Shown here: positions 1-5,502 of the stretch, in pieces | How the letters are laid out: each line of letters begins with the position of its first letter | Position numbering within the stretch: position 1 is the first letter of the stretch | Assembly (NCBI GenBank): GCA_964642795.1 | Contig: CAZXRQ010000045.1 | Location: 1 to 15,957, forward strand | Reading direction: 5' to 3' | From: JAVVVD01 sp964642795 | GTDB lineage: Bacteria > Bacillota > Clostridia > Christensenellales > CAG-138 | Length of the DNA stretch: 15,957 nucleotides | Notes under the pieces: generated by a model | What the model was told of the DNA's origin: nothing | Seen by the model: only the letters and a program-made list of their open reading frames with translations | Databases searched by the model: none | Made by a program: the position numbers and the translations under genes

Positions 1-28
1 AAACAGCCCGCAACGATGCGGACTGTTT
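1..28 (-). terminator. Hairpin terminator downstream of tRNA-Lys
   Basis: The arms AAACAGCCCGCA and TGCGGACTGTTT pair with one C/A mismatch around the loop ACGA. On the minus strand this hairpin lies 6 bases past the CCA end of tRNA-Lys and its 3' arm ends in TTT at the window edge, so any longer U tract is outside view. A plus-strand role is also possible, since TTTTA follows the hairpin on that strand. Confidence 0.6.
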
Positions 29-34
29 TACTTT

Positions 35-110
35 TGGTACACCGTCAGGGGCTCGAACCCTGGACACCCTGATTAAGAGTCAGGTGCTCTACCAACTGAG
101 CTAACGGTGC
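35..110 (-). tRNA. tRNA-Lys (anticodon CTT)
   Basis: The minus strand folds as a full 76-nt cloverleaf. The acceptor arms GCACCGT/ACGGTGT pair with one G-U. The D arm reads TAGCTCAGTTGGTAGAGC, the anticodon stem is CCTGA/TCAGG around CTCTTAA (anticodon CTT, reading AAG lysine codons), and the T arm has GGTTCGAGCCC. The CCA end is encoded. No separate promoter is evident directly in front, so it is probably co-transcribed with the upstream tRNA-Gly and released by processing. Confidence 0.97.
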
Positions 111-114
111 AAAC

Positions 115-136
115 TGGAGCGGGAGACGGGGCTCGA
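115..136 (-). repeat. Duplicated 3' end of tRNA-Gly (fragment)
   Basis: These 22 bases are identical to 317-338, which is the encoded CCA, discriminator, 3' acceptor strand and most of the T arm of the neighbouring tRNA-Gly. Identity stops sharply at 137 and no matching 5' acceptor, D arm or anticodon arm follows, so it cannot fold as a tRNA. The fragment sits 4 bases from the 5' end of tRNA-Lys. A duplicated tRNA 3' end is the typical footprint of site-specific integration, but only about 180 bases separate the copies. A broken second tRNA-Gly copy is the alternative. Confidence 0.85.
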
Positions 137-199
137 TTTCGGTCATCGGCAGGCCGTGCTTGCGCTTTGCGCTACGCACGTCACGCCTGACACGAAATC
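135..199. repeat. Long imperfect palindrome in the tRNA spacer
   Basis: The outer arms GATTTCG+GTCA (135-145) and TGAC+A+CGAAATC (188-199) pair with one bulged A. Inside, CGTGC (155-159) pairs with GCACG (176-180), and GCGC (162-165) pairs with GCGC (169-172) across TTT. It starts on the last bases of the tRNA-Gly fragment, so it may be a small palindromic insertion abutting it. I recognise no repeat family and see no open frame in it. Confidence 0.6.
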
Positions 200-208
200 C
201 CGGCCGCT

Positions 209-233
209 AAAATTGCGTCACCGGCGCAATTTT
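209..233. terminator. AT-rich symmetrical hairpin, terminator-like
   Basis: AAAATTGCG (209-217) and CGCAATTTT (225-233) form a perfect 9-bp stem around TCACCGG. The A/T flanks give a T run on either strand, so it could act as a bidirectional terminator. On the minus strand it would lie between tRNA-Gly and tRNA-Lys and could reduce read-through to Lys, which makes it odd for a simple two-tRNA operon. Confidence 0.5.
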
Positions 234-271
234 TCCCTGCGGGCCGCGGCTTCGATCCCCTTGGATCTTCA

Positions 272-320
272 TCCAAACATTTATATATGCAATATGCAGA
301 CGCATATATAAATGTTTGGA
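272..320. repeat. 19-bp perfect inverted repeat overlapping the CCA end of tRNA-Gly
   Basis: TCCAAACATTTATATATGC (272-290) is the exact reverse complement of 302-320, with an 11-base loop. The right arm contains the discriminator base and CCA of tRNA-Gly, so in the precursor RNA the mature 3' end would be locked in a long AU-rich stem. A second hairpin, TTGGAT-CTTC-ATCCAA (261-276), shares 272-276 and would compete with it. There is no U tract after the stem on the minus strand. Possible roles are control of 3' processing or the remains of an inserted palindromic element; neither is proven. Confidence 0.75.
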
Positions 321-392
321 GCGGGAGACGGGGCTCGAACCCGCCACCTCTGCCTTGGCAAGGCAGCGCTCTACCGAATGAGCTACTCCCGC
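317..392 (-). tRNA. tRNA-Gly (anticodon GCC)
   Basis: The minus strand gives a 76-nt cloverleaf. The acceptor arms GCGGGAG/CTCCCGC pair perfectly. The D arm reads TAGCTCATTCGGTAGAGC, the anticodon stem is CTGCC/GGCAG around TTGCCAA (anticodon GCC, reading GGC/GGU), and the T arm has GGTTCGAGCCC. Discriminator U and CCA are encoded. It is the first gene behind the promoter at 411-439. Its 3' end is both duplicated at 115-136 and buried in the palindrome at 272-320. Confidence 0.97.
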
Positions 393-410
393 GCTTTTTC
401 GCGCTTGGTT

Positions 411-439
411 ATTGTAGCGCATGAGCCGGAGCTTGTCAA
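411..439 (-). promoter_or_regulatory. Sigma-A promoter for the tRNA-Gly/tRNA-Lys unit
   Basis: On the minus strand TTGACA (434-439) is followed after exactly 17 bases by TACAAT (411-416). The -10 box ends 18 bases before the first base of tRNA-Gly, giving a short leader. No competing minus-strand gene lies between it and the tRNA. Confidence 0.85.
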
Positions 440-484
440 GGGGTTAATGCGGTGTTTTGTGGTTTTTTGGGAGCGTGCGCGGCG

Positions 485-1114
485 TCACAGGCCGCGTATA
501 CGCACTTCTGTAACACGGCCGATTATCTCCGCATCGCCGCCGTTTATTATCATGGGCTCGTATTTAGGATTTGCGGGTATCAGCATAAGCTGGTTTTGCA
601 TCCACTTGACCTTGCGCAGCAGCACCTCGTCGTCGAGGCGTATCACGGCGATTTGGCCGTTTTCCACGCGTGGCTGCATACGTACCAGCACCAGAGCGCC
701 CTCGGGGATGAACTCCCCCGTCATGCAGTCGCCCTCGACCTCCATATAGAAGTACTCGCCTGCCGTAACGTCGCCGGCCGGGAGCGGTATGTATTCGCTT
801 ATATTTTCGTCCGCCAAAATGGGCAGCCCGGCGTGTACCCGCCCCACCAGCGGTACGCCTACGGTATCCGTTACCGGCATAAAGGTGGGCGAGACCGCGC
901 CGCGCCCTTTGAACAGGGGCTCCACCGCGTCACGCTGCATCAAATAGTCGGCGGTAACATCGAATATGTCGCACAGGCGGGTAAGTATGTCGTAGGGCAG
1001 TGGTACGCGGCCAACCTCGTACTTGCTTATGGCGGCCTTCTGTACGCCCAGCATAGCGCCCAGCTCATCCTGTGTGATGCAATGCTGCTGCCGTAGCTGC
1101 TTCAAACGGTTCAC
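485..1114 (-). CDS. XRE-family repressor with LexA/CI-like S24 domain, atypical catalytic residues
   Basis: This 209-residue DNA-binding repressor has an N-terminal helix-turn-helix (about residues 2-58; LKQLRQQHCITQDELGAMLG, then KAAISKYEVG) and a C-terminal S24 fold (about 85-205). The family dimerises on operators and many members inactivate themselves by RecA-stimulated cleavage. The LexA-like cleavage context GRVHAG (91-96) is kept. The nucleophile motif, normally GDSM, reads GDCM (Cys130), and the usual Lys of DDEVTVKR aligns with Arg in DDEVLLRK (161-168). I chose the GTG at 1112-1114 because AAGGGAGGG lies 6 bases upstream. An ATG ten codons earlier has no such site and sits in the -10 box. 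The divergent small gene and shared operators suggest that it represses itself and that gene. Confidence 0.92.
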   Translation of the reverse strand: MNRLKQLRQQHCITQDELGAMLGVQKAAISKYEVGRVPLPYDILTRLCDIFDVTADYLMQRDAVEPLFKGRGAVSPTFMPVTDTVGVPLVGRVHAGLPILADENISEYIPLPAGDVTAGEYFYMEVEGDCMTGEFIPEGALVLVRMQPRVENGQIAVIRLDDEVLLRKVKWMQNQLMLIPANPKYEPMIINGGDAEIIGRVTEVRIRGL

Positions 1115-1142
1115 GGGTGACCCTCCCTTAATAGTTTTACAC

Positions 1143-1171
1143 ATTATATCTTAATACGATACCAGATGCAA
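1143..1171 (-). promoter_or_regulatory. Promoter of the S24 repressor gene
   Basis: On the minus strand TTGCAT (1166-1171) is followed after 17 bases by a perfect TATAAT (1143-1148). The start of transcription would fall a little over 20 bases before the GTG codon. The operator-like repeat at 1146-1162 covers part of the -10 box, consistent with autorepression. Confidence 0.82.
1146..1162. promoter_or_regulatory. Operator-like inverted repeat O1 (ATATC-N7-GATAC)
   Basis: ATATC-TTAATAC-GATAC has inverted half sites with a 7-base centre. It overlaps the repressor's own -10 element. The same half sites and spacing recur at 1212-1228 and 1298-1314, so this is a real shared motif rather than one chance palindrome. 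The likely binder is the adjacent helix-turn-helix protein (inference). Confidence 0.72.
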
Positions 1172-1205
1172 GCGAAATAATTTTGTAAAAGTCCCATAAA
1201 CGGGA

Positions 1206-1234
1206 TTGACAGTATCAATTGGAGATACTATAAT
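1206..1234 (+). promoter_or_regulatory. Perfect consensus promoter of the small membrane-protein gene
   Basis: TTGACA (1206-1211), a 17-base spacer and TATAAT (1229-1234) match the sigma-A consensus exactly. A promoter this strong usually needs a repressor to keep it quiet, and the whole spacer is an operator-like palindrome (1212-1228). The leader to the ATG at 1331 would be about 90 bases. Confidence 0.93.
1212..1228. promoter_or_regulatory. Operator-like inverted repeat O2 (GTATC-N7-GATAC)
   Basis: GTATC-AATTGGA-GATAC is the most symmetrical copy of the motif and exactly fills the gap between the -35 and -10 boxes of the plus-strand promoter. A protein bound here would directly exclude RNA polymerase. 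Confidence 0.8.
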
Positions 1235-1297
1235 GCATATACAGAACAAGCAAGACCAATGCTGTCCGTACAAGATACGCACAGCGAGCAACGGCGG

Positions 1298-1314
1298 ATA
1301 TCCTTGCGAGATAC
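1298..1314. promoter_or_regulatory. Operator-like inverted repeat O3 (ATATC-N7-GATAC)
   Basis: ATATC-CTTGCGA-GATAC has the same half sites and 7-base centre as O1 and O2. It lies in the leader of the small gene, 4 bases before its GGAGG ribosome binding site. A weaker copy, CTGTC-CGTACAA-GATAC, is at 1262-1278. O3 could act as a roadblock site or support cooperative looping with O1 and O2. Confidence 0.68.
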
Positions 1315-1330
1315 TATTGGAGGTATGGCA

Positions 1331-1501
1331 ATGAACTTTTTCGGCATGTTTTTCTCATTTATGATCCCCGGCATATTGCTTGGTATGATGGCTGCCTCCG
1401 TGCTGCGCCAGCAGACGCGCCGCCGCAGGGCTGCTGCCAGGGCGGCGGTACGGCGCCGCGCGCTGTACGTATGCGATCTCAGGCAGGAGAACGCCGCGTA
1501 A
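1331..1501 (+). CDS. Small single-span membrane protein with Arg-rich tail (56 aa), unknown function
   Basis: I do not recognise a family. Residues 1-24 are strongly hydrophobic and rich in Phe and Met (MNFFGMFFSF, then MIPGILLGMMAAS), enough for one membrane span. Residues 26-47 are basic (RQQTRRRRAAARAAVRRR), and a short tail with one Cys follows. The start is set by GGAGG at 1319-1323, 7 bases before the ATG at 1331. An in-frame ATG at 1259 has no ribosome binding site and would put O3 inside the coding region. The gene is transcribed away from the S24 repressor from a perfect promoter covered by O2. The size and shape resemble SOS-controlled membrane peptides of the TisB kind, but that is analogy only. 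It could equally be a small membrane regulator or assembly factor. Confidence 0.72.
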   Translation: MNFFGMFFSFMIPGILLGMMAASVLRQQTRRRRAAARAAVRRRALYVCDLRQENAA

Positions 1502-1519
1502 TCCCGCAGCGATATACTG

Positions 1520-1536
1520 TTTGCCCGAAAGGGTAA
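1520..1536 (+). other. Small GAAA-loop hairpin after the small gene
   Basis: TTTGCCC and GGGTAAA pair (one G-T) around a GAAA tetraloop, followed by an A/T-rich stretch. It lies 18 bases after the small gene's stop codon. It may stabilise the mRNA 3' end ahead of the stronger terminator at 1560. Confidence 0.4.
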
Positions 1537-1559
1537 AAATTAAATATATACTTGCGCCG

Positions 1560-1597
1560 GCGAACAGGGCAGTATTGAGCTGCCCTGTTCGCTTATT
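1560..1597 (+). terminator. Rho-independent terminator of the small-gene transcript
   Basis: GCGAACAGGGCAG (1560-1572) pairs perfectly over 13 bp with 1580-1592 across the loop TATTGAG, followed by TTATT. It separates the regulatory module from the beta-propeller gene. The U tract is short but the stem is very strong. Confidence 0.82.
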
Positions 1598-1610
1598 CTG
1601 GCCGTATGGC

Positions 1611-1622
1611 TTTGTTAACAAA
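1611..1622. promoter_or_regulatory. 12-bp perfect palindrome upstream of the beta-propeller promoter
   Basis: TTTGTTAACAAA reads the same on both strands and ends 22 bases before the -35 box at 1645, a position where an operator or activator site could sit. No second copy was seen in the window and I cannot name a binder. Confidence 0.35.
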
Positions 1623-1644
1623 TCCGCACAAGGGTGCAAAACCG

Positions 1645-1673
1645 TTGCCCTGCCCAGCCCGATAATGTATAAT
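1645..1673 (+). promoter_or_regulatory. Promoter of the beta-propeller/PHP unit
   Basis: TTGCCC (1645-1650), 17 bases, then TATAAT (1668-1673). The leader to the ATG at 1716 is about 35 bases and contains GGGAG (1705-1709). Confidence 0.72.
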
Positions 1674-1715
1674 GGGCTTCGGAACGAATGATGCAATCAA
1701 GCATGGGAGTAAACT

Positions 1716-3512
1716 ATGAGCCGAAGAAGACGCAGATCAAGGCGTGCAGGTAATATAGCGCGCGCAATAATACTGCTGGTGCTGGTACTGCTTGCGCTTG
1801 CGCTTGGCGTACTTATAATAATGGATAGCTGTAATCCGGAGGCAGCTGGCGATGCGCAGAGCGGGGAATCCGGCGGCCTGTTCAGCGGCCTGCTCAACGG
1901 CGGCGCGGAGGTCACGCCTGTTCCCACCGCAACTCCGGAGCCTACGCCGGAGCCTATACGCGACCCGGAGGCGGTGCTTGGCACCACTGCCGCGGATTTT
2001 GGACTGGAGACCCAGATGCAGCTTGACGGCGCTGCCATCGACAGCTATACGGCTGTTGCAGATCTTGATTTTGGCGAGACCGGCGACTATACCGAGCTTG
2101 AAGGCGTTATCACCTTCCGCGGCAACAATTTCCGCAACGATCCCACCTATGGCACGGCGGGCGATGTAACCGAGAAGAAGCTGGAGCTCGTGTGGACAAA
2201 GGAGATACCCGGCAGCATATCCAAGGCCGATCCGAACGACGGAAGCTGGTTTGGCTGCGGCTGGACGGGACAGCCGCTGATAGCGCGCTGGCCCGAGAGC
2301 ACCCGAAGCATCATGAACATATATCCCGACAAGCAGTCCAAGGATGGCCTTGTGGAGATAATATACGCTACGGAAAACGGCTATATATACTTTTTTGACC
2401 TTGACGACGGAAGCACCACCCGCGATAAGATCAACGGCAAGTGGACCTTCAAGGGCAGCGGCAGCCTGGATCCGAGGGGATATCCGCTGCTGTACGTCGG
2501 TGCGGGCGACGACGGCCCCAACGGCTCGGCGCAGAACATGATAATAAGCCTTATCGACGGCACAAAGCTATACAGCTACGGCGCGGACGACGAGTATTCG
2601 CTTAGGAAATTCAAGGCATTTGATCCGGGCACGCTGGTGCACGCGGACAGCGATACCGTGACCTATGCGTCCGAGAGCGGCATAATCTACCAATTCCAGC
2701 TCAATACCGTGTACGACGAGGCGGCGGGCACCATTAGCGTAAACCCCACCCGTATACTCAAGTGGCGCTATACGACCGCGCGCTCCCGCACAGGCCTGGA
2801 CAACAACACCTACTGGCTGGGCTTTGAATCCAGCCCGATCATGTGGCGCAACTATATGTACGTTACGGATAACTGCGGCGATATGTTCTGTATCGATATA
2901 AACACCATGGAGGTGGTGTGGATGCAGGATGTGCTGGACGATACCAACTGCACGCCGGTATTCGAGATAGACGAGACAACGCGCACGCCATACATATACA
3001 TTGGTACGTCGCTGCATTGGCTGGCGGATTCCAACAATACCGGCTACATACCATTTTGGAAGATAAACGCGCTGACCGGCGAGGTAGTATGGGAGGCGGA
3101 CGGCATACGCTGCTCAAGGGCAAGCAATGTGTCGGGCGGCATACAGGATACCGCTGCTCTGGGACAGAACAACCTGTCGGATATGGTGTATGTCAACTAT
3201 GCAAAGACCGTGGATACGGCTACACGGGGTATTCTCGTTGCCTACAACAAGGCAGATGGCAGCATCGCCTGGAAATACGATCTCGGCGCATATTCCTGGA
3301 GCTCGCCGCTCATCATGTATGATGATAATGGCGACGGCTATGTGATAACCTTTGATTCGGCGGGCATGATGTACCTGTTCGACGGGAGGACGGGCGCGCT
3401 GCTGGATCAGCTTGAGCTTGAGGGCAATTTCGAGGCAAGCCCCGCCGCCTTCGACGACATGATAGTGATAGGCTCCCGTGGCTCCAAGGTATACGGCATA
3501 AGGCTGAAATGA
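1716..3512 (+). CDS. Membrane-anchored PQQ-like beta-propeller protein
   Basis: This 598-residue protein should sit on the outer face of the membrane. It starts with an Arg-rich stretch (MSRRRRRSRR) and one hydrophobic span (about 13-36). A low-complexity Pro/Thr linker follows (about 66-81, TPEPTPEP), then an extracellular propeller from about 120. Repeated blade-like units include NGYIYFFDLDDG, GDMFCIDINTMEVVW, TGEVVWEADG, DGSIAWKYDLGAYSWSSP and GMMYLFDGRTGALL, typical of PQQ/BamB-like blades. I see no conserved PQQ-dehydrogenase catalytic residues, so it is more likely a scaffold or binding protein than an enzyme. Cys39 is not in a proper lipobox, so it is probably not a lipoprotein. The PHP gene follows 25 bases later and probably shares the transcript. 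The substrate or partner is unknown. Confidence 0.85.
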   Translation: MSRRRRRSRRAGNIARAIILLVLVLLALALGVLIIMDSCNPEAAGDAQSGESGGLFSGLLNGGAEVTPVPTATPEPTPEPIRDPEAVLGTTAADFGLETQMQLDGAAIDSYTAVADLDFGETGDYTELEGVITFRGNNFRNDPTYGTAGDVTEKKLELVWTKEIPGSISKADPNDGSWFGCGWTGQPLIARWPESTRSIMNIYPDKQSKDGLVEIIYATENGYIYFFDLDDGSTTRDKINGKWTFKGSGSLDPRGYPLLYVGAGDDGPNGSAQNMIISLIDGTKLYSYGADDEYSLRKFKAFDPGTLVHADSDTVTYASESGIIYQFQLNTVYDEAAGTISVNPTRILKWRYTTARSRTGLDNNTYWLGFESSPIMWRNYMYVTDNCGDMFCIDINTMEVVWMQDVLDDTNCTPVFEIDETTRTPYIYIGTSLHWLADSNNTGYIPFWKINALTGEVVWEADGIRCSRASNVSGGIQDTAALGQNNLSDMVYVNYAKTVDTATRGILVAYNKADGSIAWKYDLGAYSWSSPLIMYDDNGDGYVITFDSAGMMYLFDGRTGALLDQLELEGNFEASPAAFDDMIVIGSRGSKVYGIRLK

Positions 3513-3537
3513 CCAGGTGTGACAATAAGAGGTACAG

Positions 3538-4356
3538 ATGATTAAATTCGACCTGCATACCCATTCCATTATGTCCGACGGTACGGATACCCCGGCCGAG
3601 CTTGTGAGAAAAGCTGCGCTTGGGGGGCTGAGCCTTGTTGCGATTACGGATCATGATACCACCGCAGGCATTGCAGAGGCGGCGGAAGCGGGCTGCGATA
3701 TAGGCATAGACGTGCTCAGCGGAATAGAGATAGACTGCCAGTTCGACGGTGAGCTGCATGTGCTGGGGCTGGGCATAGATATAGAAAACAGCGATCTTTT
3801 GCAGCTGGAGCGATTGGCAAAGGTGTGGCGCAAGGAGCGCAACGAGGGAATATTGAAAAAGCTCGCGCAGCACGGCGTGGATGCGGCGCCACACATGGAG
3901 ACCTGCGGCGGCACCGTCACAAGGACGCACATCGCGCGGGCTGTTGTGAAGGCGGGCGGCGCAAGCAGCATCCAGGAGGTGTTCAATAAATACATCGGCT
4001 CGGACGCGTCCTGCTATGTTCAGAGCATACGGCCGGATTACGGTTCAGTGATAGACATAATCCATTCAGCGGGCGGCTTTGCGGTGCTGGCGCATCCGTG
4101 CAAGCTAAAATGCGACGTACATGCGCTGGTGGGCGACATGGCCGCATGCGGGCTGGACGGACTGGAGGTGTTCTACCCCACGGCGACGCGGGGACAGGTG
4201 GAGCTCTTTTCCTCGCTGGCCGCGCAGTACGATTTGCTCATGACCTGCGGCAGCGATTATCACGGTGCGGCGCGCAACGCACATCTTGGCGACGCCTGCG
4301 AGGATAATCCGTACCTTGCAATGCTGCACGATGTTATATTCGAACAGTGTTTTTAA
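3538..4356 (+). CDS. PHP-domain metal-dependent phosphoesterase (RNase AM / nucleoside-bisphosphate phosphatase type)
   Basis: This 272-residue enzyme has the full set of PHP metal ligands: DLHTHS (5-10), TDHDT (37-41), Glu64 in SGIEID, His74, His131, the LAHP His186, and GSDYHG (238-243). Members of this TrpH/YciV-like group hydrolyse phosphate from 3',5'-nucleoside bisphosphates or trim short RNA 5' ends with bound metal ions. The length and motif order fit a stand-alone cytosolic member rather than a DNA polymerase PHP domain. AAGAGG lies 5 bases before the ATG. It is probably co-transcribed with the beta-propeller gene, although the functions have no obvious link. The exact substrate cannot be told from sequence. 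Confidence 0.9.
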   Translation: MIKFDLHTHSIMSDGTDTPAELVRKAALGGLSLVAITDHDTTAGIAEAAEAGCDIGIDVLSGIEIDCQFDGELHVLGLGIDIENSDLLQLERLAKVWRKERNEGILKKLAQHGVDAAPHMETCGGTVTRTHIARAVVKAGGASSIQEVFNKYIGSDASCYVQSIRPDYGSVIDIIHSAGGFAVLAHPCKLKCDVHALVGDMAACGLDGLEVFYPTATRGQVELFSSLAAQYDLLMTCGSDYHGAARNAHLGDACEDNPYLAMLHDVIFEQCF

Positions 4357-4386
4357 TCAATTATCGACATTCATTTCGATATTTGA

Positions 4387-4415
4387 TTGATTGCGCACGG
4401 TATGTTTGCTATAAT
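4387..4415 (+). promoter_or_regulatory. Promoter of the PRPP synthetase gene
   Basis: TTGATT (4387-4392), 17 bases, then TATAAT (4410-4415) preceded by TGC, an extended -10. The short leader contains a small hairpin, TCGAC-AATA-GTCGA (4420-4433), directly before the GAGGGGG ribosome binding site (4432-4438). Confidence 0.85.
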
Positions 4416-4448
4416 CGAATCGACAATAGTCGAGGGGGATAATAAGCC

Positions 4449-5477
4449 ATGCTTGGAGGAGACGGACTCATCAAAATATTCGCGGGCAGCGCCAGCAGGG
4501 ATTTTGCGCTTAGGATGTGCGATTATCTCAACATCCCGATGGGCGACTGCACCACGATAGTATTTTCCGAGGGGAACACATTTGTACGCATTAACGAGAG
4601 CATACGCGATAAGGACGTTTATTTCGTTCAGACGCTGGGACTCGATCCCAACAACGAATTCGCGGAACTGCTCTTTTTTATGGACGCGTTCAAGCGCGCG
4701 AGCGCAAACTCCGTTACTGCCATAATCCCGTATTTCAGCTACGCCAAGGGCGACAAGAAGGACGAGCCGCGCGTGTCGATACGCGCCCGCGTGTGCGCCG
4801 AGTGCATAGAGCTTGCGGGAGCCGACCGCGTGATAACCATGGATCTTCACGCAGCGCAGGTGCAGGGCTTCTTCAAAAATCCGGTGGATCATCTTTACGC
4901 CGTAAGCCTGCTTGCGCGTTTTGCACGCAAGCTTGGCATAGTGGACGACGATCTTGTGGTGGTATCGCCGGACGCGGGCAGCGCAAAGCGCGCGCGTATT
5001 CTGGCGGACGAGCTGCATTGCCCCGTAGCCATAGGCGATAAGATGCGCTACGGCCACGACGAAAACGCCAAGGTGCTGGAAATAATTGGTAATGTAAAGG
5101 GCAAAAACTGCATAGTGGTGGATGATTTTACCATTTCCGGCGGCACGCTGGTGGAGGTAGCCCACGGCTTGAAGGACAAGGGCGCAAAGGATATATACGC
5201 CTTCCTTTCCCATATAGTTATGCAGGATAAAGGCGTGAAGCGCATAGAGGATAGCCCCATAAAGCTGCTGGTCTCCACGGATACCGTGGACTGCCCCGCT
5301 GCGCGCAAGAGCGACAAGATCAAGATAATCTCCGCCGCGCCTATGTTTGCCGAGGCGGTGCGCCACGTTCACGACAGGCTGCCGCTTTCCGATGTGTTCG
5401 ATAATCCTCCCGCAAGGATGCTGGATATGAGCTTTGAAAAGCAGATATCGCTGCGCGATCTGCATAAGAAGTGCTGA
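4449..5477 (+). CDS. prs: Ribose-phosphate pyrophosphokinase, atypical class
   Basis: PRPP synthetase makes 5-phosphoribosyl pyrophosphate from ribose 5-phosphate and ATP for nucleotide, His and Trp synthesis. This 342-residue copy is longer than the usual 310-320. Recognisable blocks are PYFSYAKGDKKDEPR (94-108; classical PYYGYARQDRK), MDLHAAQVQGFF (131-142, with His134) and VSPDAGSAKRAR (162-173; classical SPDxGGVxRA). The PRPP loop is VVDDFTISGGT (223-233), where the classical form reads VDDMIDTAGT. The core is intact, but the loop and flexible region are unlike the phosphate-activated, ADP-inhibited class I enzymes. The enzyme may belong to a divergent branch or be a second copy in the genome. 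Start: ATG with GAGGGGG 10 bases upstream. It has its own promoter and a shared terminator with the convergent exporter gene. Confidence 0.9.
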   Translation: MLGGDGLIKIFAGSASRDFALRMCDYLNIPMGDCTTIVFSEGNTFVRINESIRDKDVYFVQTLGLDPNNEFAELLFFMDAFKRASANSVTAIIPYFSYAKGDKKDEPRVSIRARVCAECIELAGADRVITMDLHAAQVQGFFKNPVDHLYAVSLLARFARKLGIVDDDLVVVSPDAGSAKRARILADELHCPVAIGDKMRYGHDENAKVLEIIGNVKGKNCIVVDDFTISGGTLVEVAHGLKDKGAKDIYAFLSHIVMQDKGVKRIEDSPIKLLVSTDTVDCPAARKSDKIKIISAAPMFAEAVRHVHDRLPLSDVFDNPPARMLDMSFEKQISLRDLHKKC

Positions 5478-5502
5478 TGTAACGTCCAATAGGTATCGTA
5501 CA

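Noticed and set aside
207..422. Minus-strand 71-codon open frame
   Set aside because: It reads through tRNA-Gly; the peptide GVAHSVERCLAKAEVAGSSP is the familiar false translation of a tRNA gene.
478..496. CGCGGC/GCCGCG hairpin at the repressor stop codon as a terminator
   Set aside because: It contains the stop codon and is followed on the minus strand by an A run, not a U run.
312..1096. Plus-strand open frames of 145 and 214 codons
   Set aside because: They cross tRNA-Gly or run antisense to the clearly recognisable S24 repressor, and lack ribosome binding sites.
1259..1330. Upstream ATG for the small membrane protein
   Set aside because: No ribosome binding site precedes it, and the GGAGG at 1319-1323 fits the ATG at 1331.
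1821..1838. Cys39 of the beta-propeller protein as a lipoprotein site
   Set aside because: The residues before it (IMDSC) do not fit a lipobox; a plain signal anchor is more likely.
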